DNA of 54,442 bases from Acidobacteria bacterium Ga0077553 (GTDB lineage: Bacteria > Acidobacteriota > Terriglobia > Bryobacterales > Bryobacteraceae). The translations under genes and the position numbers were made by a program. The stretch covers positions 1-54,442 of the forward strand of contig LNFE01000153.1 in NCBI GenBank assembly GCA_001464575.1, given 5' to 3'. The notes beneath the pieces are model-generated. The model was not told where the DNA came from, did not search any database, and was given only the letters and a program-made list of their open reading frames with translations. Numbering within the stretch: position 1 is the first letter of the stretch; each line of letters opens with the position of its first letter. Positions 26,501 through 33,801 of this stretch are shown piece by piece.

Positions 26501-26599
26501 CGGTTGGCTGCGGGCTGGACAGCGGCGGATCGGCGACAGTATCTGAGTCGCGGGCCGGTCCGGCGGTGGGTGGACGCGGCAGGTTTGAATTTGCAGTGA
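23531..26599 (+). CDS. Membrane Ser/Thr protein kinase with C-terminal TPR-type sensor
   Basis: 1022-aa Hanks-type kinase. A short N-terminal helical region (ERWERVKDLFECAAEL) is followed by the kinase domain, about residues 86-350: glycine loop G-R-G-G-M-G-E-V, catalytic K117, H-R-D211 with N216, D233-F-G and A-P-E262. All key residues are present, so it should be active. A single membrane helix lies at about 367-388. The extracytoplasmic 600 residues are helical TPR-like repeats (e.g. NFFQMGLAALADGTNSRAAR, YVPIRLRLAEAYWRLDQPRK). GTG start inside the sigma-factor gene implies coupling. The likely role is to sense an outside signal and phosphorylate the ECF factor; that is inferred from paired systems. 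Confidence 0.93.
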   Translation: MPWEPERWERVKDLFECAAELPVAERAAFLLRECPDDEEIRQEVERLLGFGAVVEAFVDRTPGVAGLWAEAAEGPRSCQPGEVLAGRFRIVRLVGRGGMGEVFEAFDEVLEQRIALKTIRPEIVHEPKMEERFRREILLARQVTHPNVCRVYDYVKSEQLGFLTMEFLEGETLAQFLRRRKRLTLDEARPLIEQMAAALAAAHRAGVVHRDFKSANVFLTQERDGSTRVVVTDFGLARSIAPGEAESATGMGAGTPAFMAPEQLDGRPVGPAADIYALGLVMYEMATGSLPYTGDSPLQVAVRRLREKPKPPRAVAPEVDSRWEAVILRCLEAEPEDRFAEASGVIKSLASRYSLPWIRLRKSWRLGTVAVVTLVGIALGVVGGRWLWAPRPAPGAENFFQMGLAALADGTNSRAARMLELALEKDTEYVPIRLRLAEAYWRLDQPRKAQEQLLLAEQQTIWHIDDRRLHAGIRALVLRDFGTAMAAMAQRVDSPFAPPAPGPRLDLARAQDAAEFVKGATETYQAVLQESPNHPAALLRLAGLADQQLQVDRAGWLYQRAAAGYKRMLNEEGMALTLVQQAMGQQFVSVEKAKKLLTEAESISAAALTPGMRSRLRLVRAVMEVMNGNSDGAERWAKEGLTIAQAAGLEAQAAAGLVDLGLAYLAKSRLGVAHETYAEAGRLAQSSGAIYWEKRARLGQAWAAALDTGRKAEAGAALDEVEPFFVENRYRRDALQVMRIRADILFSAQELEAAETLYERTAQAAKEGGEERIRRRARELQAEILMQLGRLPDAARVLRETMAEYAQEGANKEFPVHYFQCRVALGRVLSVLGRTEESRKVLVELLADPAMKSEQIRVQAQIALAATEGEAGRTEASAALVRQALAKAPEGPARDEARQQECVQAKTVPLCLEVKAELRAHRSLSFLAHVQMALAQAYLQEGKKELAGAELAGALAEFERQASRNNAFFVRLLQMAAGTGTPGAAIEAWERLAAGWTAADRRQYLSRGPVRRWVDAAGLNLQ

Positions 26600-26612
26600 A
26601 GAGGAGAAAACG

Positions 26613-27158
26613 ATGAACGAAGAAGAGTTTGAGTTATTGCGGCAATCCATGGGATTGGCGTCGCTAGCGGGAATACCGGACTCGACCCGCAAACTCCTGG
26701 AGGGGCTGGCCGGCCGGAAGCAAGAGATCCTGACGGCCTTTCCAGGCTTAGGCCCAGGGATGGTGGGGCACCTGATGACGCTCTTGGGCGAAGCCAAGAA
26801 GGCGCTGACGGACTGCGAACGCCGGGAAGCCGAGGCGGCGATCAAGGCCAAAACCGAGTGCGGTTGCGACCCGCAGCCGACCGAGGAGTTAGAGACGCAG
26901 CTGAAGTGCCTGCTGCGGCCAGTTCTGCGGGAGGCGACCGCGACAAACGGCGCGGAAGGGGTGTGCGCGGTGAACGAAATGCTGACGCAAGCCCAGCGGA
27001 TCTCGGCGCAACGAAAGTTCCTGTACGGGCTGTACGATCTGTATGTCAACGCGGCGCTGGCCAGTGGTCTGCCGAACGACCAGTTGCCCAGCGCCGTGCG
27101 CGGAGGCCGCGGCGGTCAAGAAGGGGATAACGGCGGAGGCAGGCCTAGCGCGCCGTAG
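26613..27158 (+). CDS. Unknown helical protein in the ECF/kinase operon
   Basis: 181-aa protein that I do not recognise. There is a strong Shine-Dalgarno (GAGGAG, 7 bases before the ATG) and only 13 bases after the kinase stop. It has no signal peptide. Residues 1-130 are predicted helical (EEEFELLRQSMGLASLAGI, LLGEAKKALTDCERREAEAA); cysteines cluster at ECGCDP, KCLLR and GVCAV. The last 30 residues are glycine-rich and probably disordered. It abuts the convergent subtilase gene with no spacer. Good translation signals and position suggest a partner or substrate of the kinase. Confidence 0.75.
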   Translation: MNEEEFELLRQSMGLASLAGIPDSTRKLLEGLAGRKQEILTAFPGLGPGMVGHLMTLLGEAKKALTDCERREAEAAIKAKTECGCDPQPTEELETQLKCLLRPVLREATATNGAEGVCAVNEMLTQAQRISAQRKFLYGLYDLYVNAALASGLPNDQLPSAVRGGRGGQEGDNGGGRPSAP

Positions 27159-28394
27159 TTACTGGAAGAATCCCCGGGCGGCCAGGTCGACCAGATGCTG
27201 GCCGCCGTTCGACAGAGATTTCAGCTTTTTGATGCGTTCGCCGGCGTCCTGCAGCGGCGGCTTGGAGATCGTCGTGTGGCTGTACAGCAGGCCAAAAACG
27301 CCCGTGGCGCAGGCTGTAGCCATGGACGTGCCGGAGCGGAAGCCGGCGGGGCGAAAGGCGTTGGCCGCGGTAATCCGCTCGGCGCCAGCGATATTGCGGC
27401 CGGGGGCATAGAGGTCGACGGAGGGTAACCCGGCGAATTGGCGCTCCGGCGAATTGACGGCGCCGTTGTTCCGGTCCCAGGGAATGAAGGGCAGTCGGAG
27501 GTTCGCCGTTTCGAGGGTCGAGGCGGCAACGGAGAGGCACTCGGGATATCCGGCCGGATAGAAAACGGGCCGGGCATCGTTGCCAGCGGCGGCAACAAGC
27601 AGGGTGAACGGGGCCAGCGTCTTGAGGGCATCCTGTTCCATCAGGAAAGGAGCCGGGCCACCGAAGCTCAAATTGAGGATCTGATGGCGATCGACCAGGA
27701 AACTGGCCAGCGCAATCAGGTATCGATCGATATCTACTTCAAACACCGCCGCTGGCTTGGCGATGTTGGCGATCGAGATTGGGCGCTCCGTGAGGATTCC
27801 CGGGGGAACGTAACCGAGTTGGTAATCCGGATCGAACGTCCCCGGGGGCAGGGTGCCCCAGGGCCGGGCGCAGATGGTGGAGGCGATGTGGGTGCCATGG
27901 CCAGCGAGGTCCACCAGCGGCTGGCTACTCTTGAGGAGGCCGGACAGCGCGGGGTGAGTGGGGTCGGCGCCGGAGTCAAGCACGGCAATTTTGACGGACA
28001 GAGCGCCGGGTGGACGTTTGGCATCGAGTGCGTCCAGATGCCAGGTCGGCGGGTACGCCGCCCAGGCGCGCCGGGCAAGTTTCTTGGCGCCGCAAGGCGA
28101 CGGGGCGCAGGCGAAGAAGCGGCGCGGGGCGGGAACCAGTTCGAGAATGGTGGCGGGGGAGGAAAGCTCGGTGATCCGCCGGAACGCGTCCGCCAACGCT
28201 GAGGGAGACAACGGCCGGGCAAAGTGGAACGACCACTTTGCGTTTAGCAGTTCCAGCAACGGCTGGAGGCGTACGACGCGAACCAAGCCCAGCGCCAGAA
28301 GGCCGGGATCGGAGTCGAAACTCGGAACCGGTCGTGACGCTTCCTTCCAGAGCAGAACGCGGGAGAGATCATAATCCGTCGATGGATAGTACAT
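27159..28394 (-). CDS. S8 family (subtilisin-like) serine peptidase without signal peptide
   Basis: 411-aa subtilase. The catalytic triad is in place: D140 (AVLDSGAD), H166 (GHGTH) and S357 (GTSMATA), with the oxyanion N272 (AAGND). The first 130 residues do not look like a secretory signal or a normal I9 propeptide; they contain a helical LQPLLELLNAK and a cysteine pair (FFACAPSPC). It is thus probably cytoplasmic, which is unusual for this class. It converges exactly on the unknown gene of the kinase operon (stops adjacent at 27158/27159). Whether it cleaves a component of that system is an open question. ATG at 28394 gives the only sensible start. Confidence 0.88.
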   Translation of the reverse strand: MYYPSTDYDLSRVLLWKEASRPVPSFDSDPGLLALGLVRVVRLQPLLELLNAKWSFHFARPLSPSALADAFRRITELSSPATILELVPAPRRFFACAPSPCGAKKLARRAWAAYPPTWHLDALDAKRPPGALSVKIAVLDSGADPTHPALSGLLKSSQPLVDLAGHGTHIASTICARPWGTLPPGTFDPDYQLGYVPPGILTERPISIANIAKPAAVFEVDIDRYLIALASFLVDRHQILNLSFGGPAPFLMEQDALKTLAPFTLLVAAAGNDARPVFYPAGYPECLSVAASTLETANLRLPFIPWDRNNGAVNSPERQFAGLPSVDLYAPGRNIAGAERITAANAFRPAGFRSGTSMATACATGVFGLLYSHTTISKPPLQDAGERIKKLKSLSNGGQHLVDLAARGFFQ

Positions 28395-28430
28395 ATGCGA
28401 GTCGGCGGAATTATTTCACATTGGGGGCCA

Positions 28431-29189
28431 CTAGCGGGTGCGCACTTTTTCCGGCAGCTCCTTCTGGGCCAGAACGCGCGCTTGTGGGACCAGTTTGGCG
28501 TAGGAATCAAGCAGGGCGGCGGCGATCACCTTCCCCTCATTGCTGGTGCTCCACCCGCCGGCGACTCCCGAAAGCCCGCCGATCAGCAGCCCGCCTGCGC
28601 CGAGGTCGGTGGCGCGCGCGGACCCGGTGGCCGAGGCGACCTGTTCCGAGGTCTCGTTGTCGGTGAGAAAGACCACCGTCTGCGCCTCCTTAAAGTTCAC
28701 ATTGCCCAGCGCCCCGGCAAAACGTCCCAGCACGGGGATCTGCGCCAGCAGTCCTCCAAAGGAGTCTCCGGCATTCTGTTCACTGAACACGACGCTCGAC
28801 AGCAGCGAATACTGGGCTTCGACCACCTGCTGTTTGCGAACCGTCTGGCCGGGGCGGAGCACGCCGCGGGCCGCCAACTCCTGTTCCCGCTCGCTGGCGG
28901 CCAAGCCGGCCGAGCGATCAACCACCCGGAAACAGTTCGACTGCTGCATCAGCAACCGAAGCAGCGAGACCGGCGAGGGCAGCGAGTACCGGGACATGTA
29001 GGCGTAGCCATTCGGATCTTCCACCAGGGCAACGGTGGCGATGGGCGTTTCGCAGCGGGGCAGCTCCACGGCAGCACCCTTGGCTCCGGCGCTACCGCCG
29101 GAACCCGAGATCACCGAACCGCCATCGCCGAGTTTGGTTTGGGAGCAGGAGAGGGTGAAGAAAAGGAGGACGTAAAAAATTTGCCGCAC
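28431..29189 (-). CDS. CsgG/HfaB-like lipoprotein
   Basis: 252-aa predicted lipoprotein from a GTG at 29189. The lipobox is TLSC (Cys about 15), giving a very short lipidated N-terminus. The mature part resembles CsgG/HfaB proteins: LMQQSNCFRVVDRSAGL, ARGVLRPGQTVRKQQVVEAQ, then YSLLSSVVFSEQN and a glycine-rich helical hairpin. CsgG forms outer-membrane pores for curli-type secretion, but many CsgG-like lipoproteins have no such partner and none is seen here. TACAAT lies 11 bases before the start on this strand as a possible -10. It is divergent from the FecR-domain gene. Confidence 0.62.
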   Translation of the reverse strand: MRQIFYVLLFFTLSCSQTKLGDGGSVISGSGGSAGAKGAAVELPRCETPIATVALVEDPNGYAYMSRYSLPSPVSLLRLLMQQSNCFRVVDRSAGLAASEREQELAARGVLRPGQTVRKQQVVEAQYSLLSSVVFSEQNAGDSFGGLLAQIPVLGRFAGALGNVNFKEAQTVVFLTDNETSEQVASATGSARATDLGAGGLLIGGLSGVAGGWSTSNEGKVIAAALLDSYAKLVPQARVLAQKELPEKVRTR

Positions 29190-29274
29190 GGCCGATTGTA
29201 ACCAAATAACTCTTTACAGCGATGTAATGAAACCGTAACATAAGGCCACACGTCCGACAAGACAGAGAGTTTGC

Positions 29275-29303
29275 TTGACGCCACAACGGGTTAGGCGCAT
29301 GAT
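29275..29303 (+). promoter_or_regulatory. Sigma-70-like promoter for the FecR-domain gene
   Basis: TTGACG (29275-29280) and CATGAT (29298-29303) are separated by exactly 17 bases. They match the -35 consensus at 5 of 6 and the -10 at 4 of 6 positions, and lie 21 bases before the ATG at 29324. GGGGG at 29311-29315 is the likely ribosome-binding site. Confidence 0.6.
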
Positions 29304-29323
29304 CGAGACTGGGGGAATTGACG

Positions 29324-30343
29324 ATGGCAAAACTACTGACCGCTCTCTCATTGGGCACGCTACTGGCCACTGGCGCAATGGCGCAGATGGCGATTTCGGC
29401 CAAGTCCGGCTTGGTGTCTTATATTGAGGGCCGAGTGTTGCTTGGCCAGGAAGAGGTCGCGCTGAAACTGGGCGGCCGTCTGACGGAGATGAAGCCGGAA
29501 CAGACCTTAAAGACAGAAGAGGGCCGGGCGGAAGTGTTGCTGACGCCGGGCGTGATTCTCCGCGTGGGCGAGAATTCGTCGATCAAGATGATTGCCAATC
29601 GTCTTGAGGATACCCGGGTGGAGCTGGTGTCGGGAACCGCCGTAGTGGAAGCGACCGAAATCGATAAAGCGCACGCGGTGACACTGCTGGTAGGCGAGGC
29701 GGCGGTGGGCTTGCGCAAGATGGCCCTGCTTTCGCTGGACGCGCAGACGGGAATCAAGATGTACAAAGGGGAAGCGCAGGTGATTTCGGGCGGCGAAGCG
29801 CAAATTCTGCGGGAGGGCCGGCAAATGCTCGCCACGGGTACCTTCGCGATGACCAAGTTTGACAAAAACGAGACCGACCCGCTCTACCGTTGGGCCAGCC
29901 GACGCAGCGAGATGGTCGCAATGGCGAACATCGCCTCGGCGAAGGCCATGCAGCGCGGTTTCGGCAGCTCCGGGATGGGAATGGGATATCTGCAGAGTGG
30001 TTGGATGTACAACCCCTACTTCGGCATGTTCACCTACCTACCGCTGTCGGGCATGATCAACAGCCCCTTCGGCTTCCGATACTACAGCCCCGGCGCAGTG
30101 AATCGGTACTACAACCAGTACGTCCAAGCTGCGATGCCGGTCCAGGCCCCGTCCATCGGTGGCGGCGGCATGACCGGACCGCGCTTTGACAGCAATCTTG
30201 GCTACAACACGAACAGCCGTGGTGGCATGGCTGCGCCCTCGGCCCCGGCCGGCGGTGGAGCCGCAGCGGCGCCCCCGGCCGCGCGCAGCGACGTGGGTGG
30301 CGGCGGAGTTCGCGGTGGCGGCGGCGGCGGGAAGGCCAACTAA
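29324..30343 (+). CDS. Secreted FecR-domain protein with Gly/Tyr/Met-rich tail
   Basis: 339-aa exported protein. Signal peptide is residues 1-20 (LLATGAMAQ). Residues about 28-160 form a FecR-like beta domain (GLVSYIEGRVLLGQEEVALK, EGRAEVLLTPGVILRVGENS). From about 200 on, composition changes to Met, Gly, Tyr and Pro (GSSGMGMGYLQSGWMYNPYF), ending in a run of glycines. This tail is low-complexity and probably disordered. Unlike true FecR, there is no anti-sigma helix or membrane segment, so an iron-signalling role is unlikely. It has its own promoter and is divergent from the CsgG-like lipoprotein. Function unknown. Confidence 0.78.
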   Translation: MAKLLTALSLGTLLATGAMAQMAISAKSGLVSYIEGRVLLGQEEVALKLGGRLTEMKPEQTLKTEEGRAEVLLTPGVILRVGENSSIKMIANRLEDTRVELVSGTAVVEATEIDKAHAVTLLVGEAAVGLRKMALLSLDAQTGIKMYKGEAQVISGGEAQILREGRQMLATGTFAMTKFDKNETDPLYRWASRRSEMVAMANIASAKAMQRGFGSSGMGMGYLQSGWMYNPYFGMFTYLPLSGMINSPFGFRYYSPGAVNRYYNQYVQAAMPVQAPSIGGGGMTGPRFDSNLGYNTNSRGGMAAPSAPAGGGAAAAPPAARSDVGGGGVRGGGGGGKAN

Positions 30344-32472
30344 GGCTTCAGCGTCCGCTCGAAAAAACTGGTAGTTGTCTCGAGTAAATGGCGTCGTGCT
30401 GAACCCACGACGCCATGACTTTTTTGCTGATAGAACATGAGCTCGAAAGGCTTGTTCGCCTTTTGCAGAGCATCGATCATGTGCTGAGCGTTTTGAAACA
30501 GCACGTTGTCGTCCTGAAAGTTGTGGACGATGAGCAGCTTGCCCTTGATCTTGGAGGCATGGGTGACGGCTGAGCTTTCCTTGTACCCCTCCTCGTTCTG
30601 CGCGGGAAGCCCCATGTAGCGTTCGGTGTAGATGGTGTCGTAGAGTCGCCAGTCGGTGACCGGTGCGCCCGAGATACCCGCGGCGAACGTCTCGGGCGCA
30701 TTGGCGAGCGAATAGAGCGTCATGTATCCGCCATAGGACCACCCGTAAATGCCGACGCGCTTTTCGTCCACATAGCCTTGCTTCATCAGGTAGTCGACAC
30801 CGAGCAACTGGTCGGCCAGCTCCGTCTTGCCAAACTGCCGATGTAGAGGGGTCTCCCAGACGTGGCCGCGGCCACCCGCTCCGCGATTGTCCATGCGCCA
30901 CACCACGAAGCCGCGGGCGGCGAGGGCCTGTTCCCAGTTCAATCCGGGCCATGCATCGCGGACAGTTTGGGAGTGCGGACCGCCGTAGACCATCACAATA
31001 GCGGGGTACTTGCGACCGGGCGTGAAGCCGGCCGGTTTGATGACTTGGCCGTAGAAATCGATGCCGTTGGCCGAAAACTGCACGGGCTCGACGGGCAGGA
31101 CGGCGAACTCGGCGAGAACTTTGCGGTTCGCTTCGTGAAGCACCGCCACGGTGGCGCCGTTCGAGCGGCGGAGCGTCCGGCTCGGAGGCGTCGTGAGGCT
31201 GGAGTGAGTATCGATGTAGAAGGCCGCGTTGGGGGCCATTGATACCGTGTGGGTGCCGGGATCGATGGTCACGCGGGCCGGTTGGCCTCCGGCCAAGGGA
31301 ACCCGGTAGAGGTGCCGCTGCAGCGGCGACTCCTTTGTACCCGTGAAATAGACAAAAGTGGAATCGAGGCCATCGAAGGCGGAAACCTCCCAGTTGCCGG
31401 AGGTGAGTGGGCGCTCCAATTGTCCGGTGGCCGAATACAGGTAGAGGTGCCGGTAGCCGGACCGTTCGCTCGCCCAGAGAAAGCGGCCATCGGCGAAGAA
31501 GTGCAGCGCGTCGTGGAGATTGACCCAGGCCGGGTCCTTTTCTTCGAGCAAGGTTTGCACCCGGCCAGTGGCCGCGTCCGCGGTAAGCAGCTCCAGCCTG
31601 TCCTGAATGCGGGACAGGCGCTGCACCGCCAGCTGTTTGCCGGACGGGAGCCACTGGACGCGGGCAATCAGGGTGTTCGCCGTAGGGCCGATTTCCATCC
31701 AGCGGGTGCGTCCACCCCGGGCGGGGAGAACACCGAGGCGGACACTGGCATTCGGGGTGCCGGCCTTAGGGAAGCGCTGGGGTTCGGACAGGGCCTGAAT
31801 GCCGGACGCGTCGACGTGGGGGTGAACCGTCTCAACGGAAACGTCGAATTGCAGGTAAGCAATCGACTGCGAATCCGGCGACCACCACCAGGCGCGGCCC
31901 AGGTCCAACTCCTCGGGATACACCCAGTCGAGCTTACCGTTCCACAGCGTGTCGGAGCCGTTGGTGGTCAAGCGGCGTTCGCGGCGGTTGGCGACGTCGG
32001 CGGCGTAGAGGTCCGGCCCACGGCGGAAGGCGACCGTGCGGCCGTCCGGGGAGAGATGGGCGTCTTCCTCGGCTTCCGGGGTGGCCGTCAGTTGGGTCCA
32101 CTGGCGGGAGGGCACGTCGAGCAGGAACAGGTCGCCGCCCTGCACGATCAGGAGACGTTGGGAGTCCGCGGACCATTCCGGCCGCGGCGACGCCACCCGG
32201 CGATTCTGCCAGCCAAAGGGCTTCTGGCCGGGCTTGGGATCGACGGCCTTCGACTCGATGTCTTTTAGATCTGCGAGGTCAGTAGTTTTGCCGGTGTCCG
32301 CGTTCAGCAGGCGCAAAGTCTTACCCTGGATCAGCAGTAGCCGGCCTCCCTCGGGATTCCAGATAGTGGCGGGGAGGGGGTCGGGCTTGTATTCGAAGAC
32401 GGCGTCGAGGGTTACCGGCTTAGGTTGGGCGAGCAGAACGGAACAGACGGCGAAGGCGGCGAAAAGACGCAT
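30340..32472 (-). CDS. S9 family prolyl oligopeptidase (DPP IV-like), secreted
   Basis: 710-aa exported peptidase that removes dipeptides, probably after proline. Signal peptide is residues 1-15 (VCSVLLAQ). The N-terminal beta-propeller (DPP IV N-terminal region) includes WNPEGGRLLLIQG, SPDGRTVAFRRGPDLYAADV and WWSPDSQSIAYLQF. The catalytic alpha/beta-hydrolase has the nucleophile elbow G-W-S-Y-G-G-Y-M, aspartate in NFQDDNV and histidine in KSHGVVG. The ATG at 32472 fits the signal peptide; an ATG 21 bases upstream is less likely. It shares a CTAA with the FecR-domain gene stop and follows the membrane protein gene by 17 bases. Confidence 0.93.
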   Translation of the reverse strand: MRLFAAFAVCSVLLAQPKPVTLDAVFEYKPDPLPATIWNPEGGRLLLIQGKTLRLLNADTGKTTDLADLKDIESKAVDPKPGQKPFGWQNRRVASPRPEWSADSQRLLIVQGGDLFLLDVPSRQWTQLTATPEAEEDAHLSPDGRTVAFRRGPDLYAADVANRRERRLTTNGSDTLWNGKLDWVYPEELDLGRAWWWSPDSQSIAYLQFDVSVETVHPHVDASGIQALSEPQRFPKAGTPNASVRLGVLPARGGRTRWMEIGPTANTLIARVQWLPSGKQLAVQRLSRIQDRLELLTADAATGRVQTLLEEKDPAWVNLHDALHFFADGRFLWASERSGYRHLYLYSATGQLERPLTSGNWEVSAFDGLDSTFVYFTGTKESPLQRHLYRVPLAGGQPARVTIDPGTHTVSMAPNAAFYIDTHSSLTTPPSRTLRRSNGATVAVLHEANRKVLAEFAVLPVEPVQFSANGIDFYGQVIKPAGFTPGRKYPAIVMVYGGPHSQTVRDAWPGLNWEQALAARGFVVWRMDNRGAGGRGHVWETPLHRQFGKTELADQLLGVDYLMKQGYVDEKRVGIYGWSYGGYMTLYSLANAPETFAAGISGAPVTDWRLYDTIYTERYMGLPAQNEEGYKESSAVTHASKIKGKLLIVHNFQDDNVLFQNAQHMIDALQKANKPFELMFYQQKSHGVVGSARRHLLETTTSFFERTLKP

Positions 32473-32489
32473 CCCTTCATGATGCCGGA

Positions 32490-33773
32490 TCAAGGGCGGC
32501 GGCGCTTAATGAGAACGCCGTCGTGTTCGTAAACCGTTTCGTAAAAGGGCTCGGCCCGGACAGCGGCCTGATAGGCGGCCGGATCGAGGGGGGTCGCCAG
32601 GAGATAGTCGAGTCCGGAGCGCAACGCCAGAGCCGTGGGATGAGGCAGGTCGCGTGGGCTGAAGCCGTGACGCCGGGTGACGGCGTGGAGAAGAGCGTCG
32701 TTGGTGGCGAGAAAGCGCGCAGAGGCGGGGGTATTGGCTTCGATCCAGAAATAGGCCTGACTGCGGACCGGGTGGAACGCGCGGTGGCGATTCAGGTCCG
32801 CCAGAGCGCCGGGCAGCGAAGGCAGGCACCCGAGGAAAGCCGCGCCGAGGACGAACGGATACAGCGGGAGAGTGGTGATCGCCGCGAGGGGTACGGGCAG
32901 AAACACCAGCAGATTCTGCGCGGAGTCGGCAAAAGGCAGGACGGCGGCCTGCGCGACAGCGCAACAGGCGAAGGCCGAAAGCTGGTGAACCCGGCTGGTT
33001 CGCCAGGCGGCGGCGAGAACGATCAGCAGCAAAGGAACGCGAAAGTCCCAGGCAAAGTTCGAAAAGTGCAGCGCGGGAGGACCGCCGAGATACCAGCGGA
33101 CGAGGCCTTCGGCCAACGGATCGGCGTGCGCGCGTACGAAGGTAAGCCAGGCCAGGGTGGTCAGCAGGAGCACCGCGGCGTAGAGCCCGGCCTGCAAATA
33201 GCGGCGACGATAGACCAAATAGAAAGCCACCGCGACCAGACCAGGAAGGAGACCATCGTTCGTCAGATAGGCAGCGGCGGCGGCCAAGGCGCCGAGGACG
33301 GTCGCGGCACGGGAATCTTGTTCCACGATGTAGACCACGGCCAACACCAGGGCGAACGCCAGCAGTTCGGGCAGGACGTTCGCGCTGGCCTGGACAAAGG
33401 CAGGGAAAGCGCCAATCGGCAGGCAAAGCAACGCGGCGGCAGTCGAGTCGAGCCCCTGCTGGAGCCCCCAAAAGAAGACGAGGGCGACCGAGCAGGGCGC
33501 CAGCATCCAGAGCAGCAGGCTGAGCAGAGCGCGGTTGTGGACGAACGGCGCCGCGTACGCGGGTAGGCCCGGGGGGAAGCGCGTCAACCGTGGTTCGCCG
33601 GGCACACTCGCCGCACGATAGCCGCGGCCTTCGGCCAACGAGAGAGCCGCATTGTAGTAATGGCTATCGTCGCCGCGCGCGCCAAGTTGAGGAAGCTCCC
33701 GCGCGGCGAACGCAAACCAAGCGGACGGGAGCAGGGCGATGAGCAGCAGCGCCCAAGGAAGCAAACGATACAT
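32490..33773 (-). CDS. GT-C-like membrane protein, candidate glycosyltransferase
   Basis: 427-aa polytopic protein. The N-terminal helix (LLPWALLLIALLPSAWFAFA) is followed by an acidic periplasmic loop G-D-D-S-H-Y-Y-N-A-A-L-S-L-A-E-G-R-G-Y, the usual first-loop pattern of GT39/PMT-like GT-C proteins. About ten further helices follow (LLALVFFWGL-type segments), and a short soluble tail ends YEHDGVLIKRRRP. ATG at 33773 opens directly on the first helix. It is upstream of and likely co-transcribed with the S9 peptidase. The sugar donor and acceptor are unknown. Confidence 0.7.
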   Translation of the reverse strand: MYRLLPWALLLIALLPSAWFAFAARELPQLGARGDDSHYYNAALSLAEGRGYRAASVPGEPRLTRFPPGLPAYAAPFVHNRALLSLLLWMLAPCSVALVFFWGLQQGLDSTAAALLCLPIGAFPAFVQASANVLPELLAFALVLAVVYIVEQDSRAATVLGALAAAAAYLTNDGLLPGLVAVAFYLVYRRRYLQAGLYAAVLLLTTLAWLTFVRAHADPLAEGLVRWYLGGPPALHFSNFAWDFRVPLLLIVLAAAWRTSRVHQLSAFACCAVAQAAVLPFADSAQNLLVFLPVPLAAITTLPLYPFVLGAAFLGCLPSLPGALADLNRHRAFHPVRSQAYFWIEANTPASARFLATNDALLHAVTRRHGFSPRDLPHPTALALRSGLDYLLATPLDPAAYQAAVRAEPFYETVYEHDGVLIKRRRP

Positions 33774-33801
33774 GGAGGGAAGGACTAGAATACCAGTAAC
33801 G

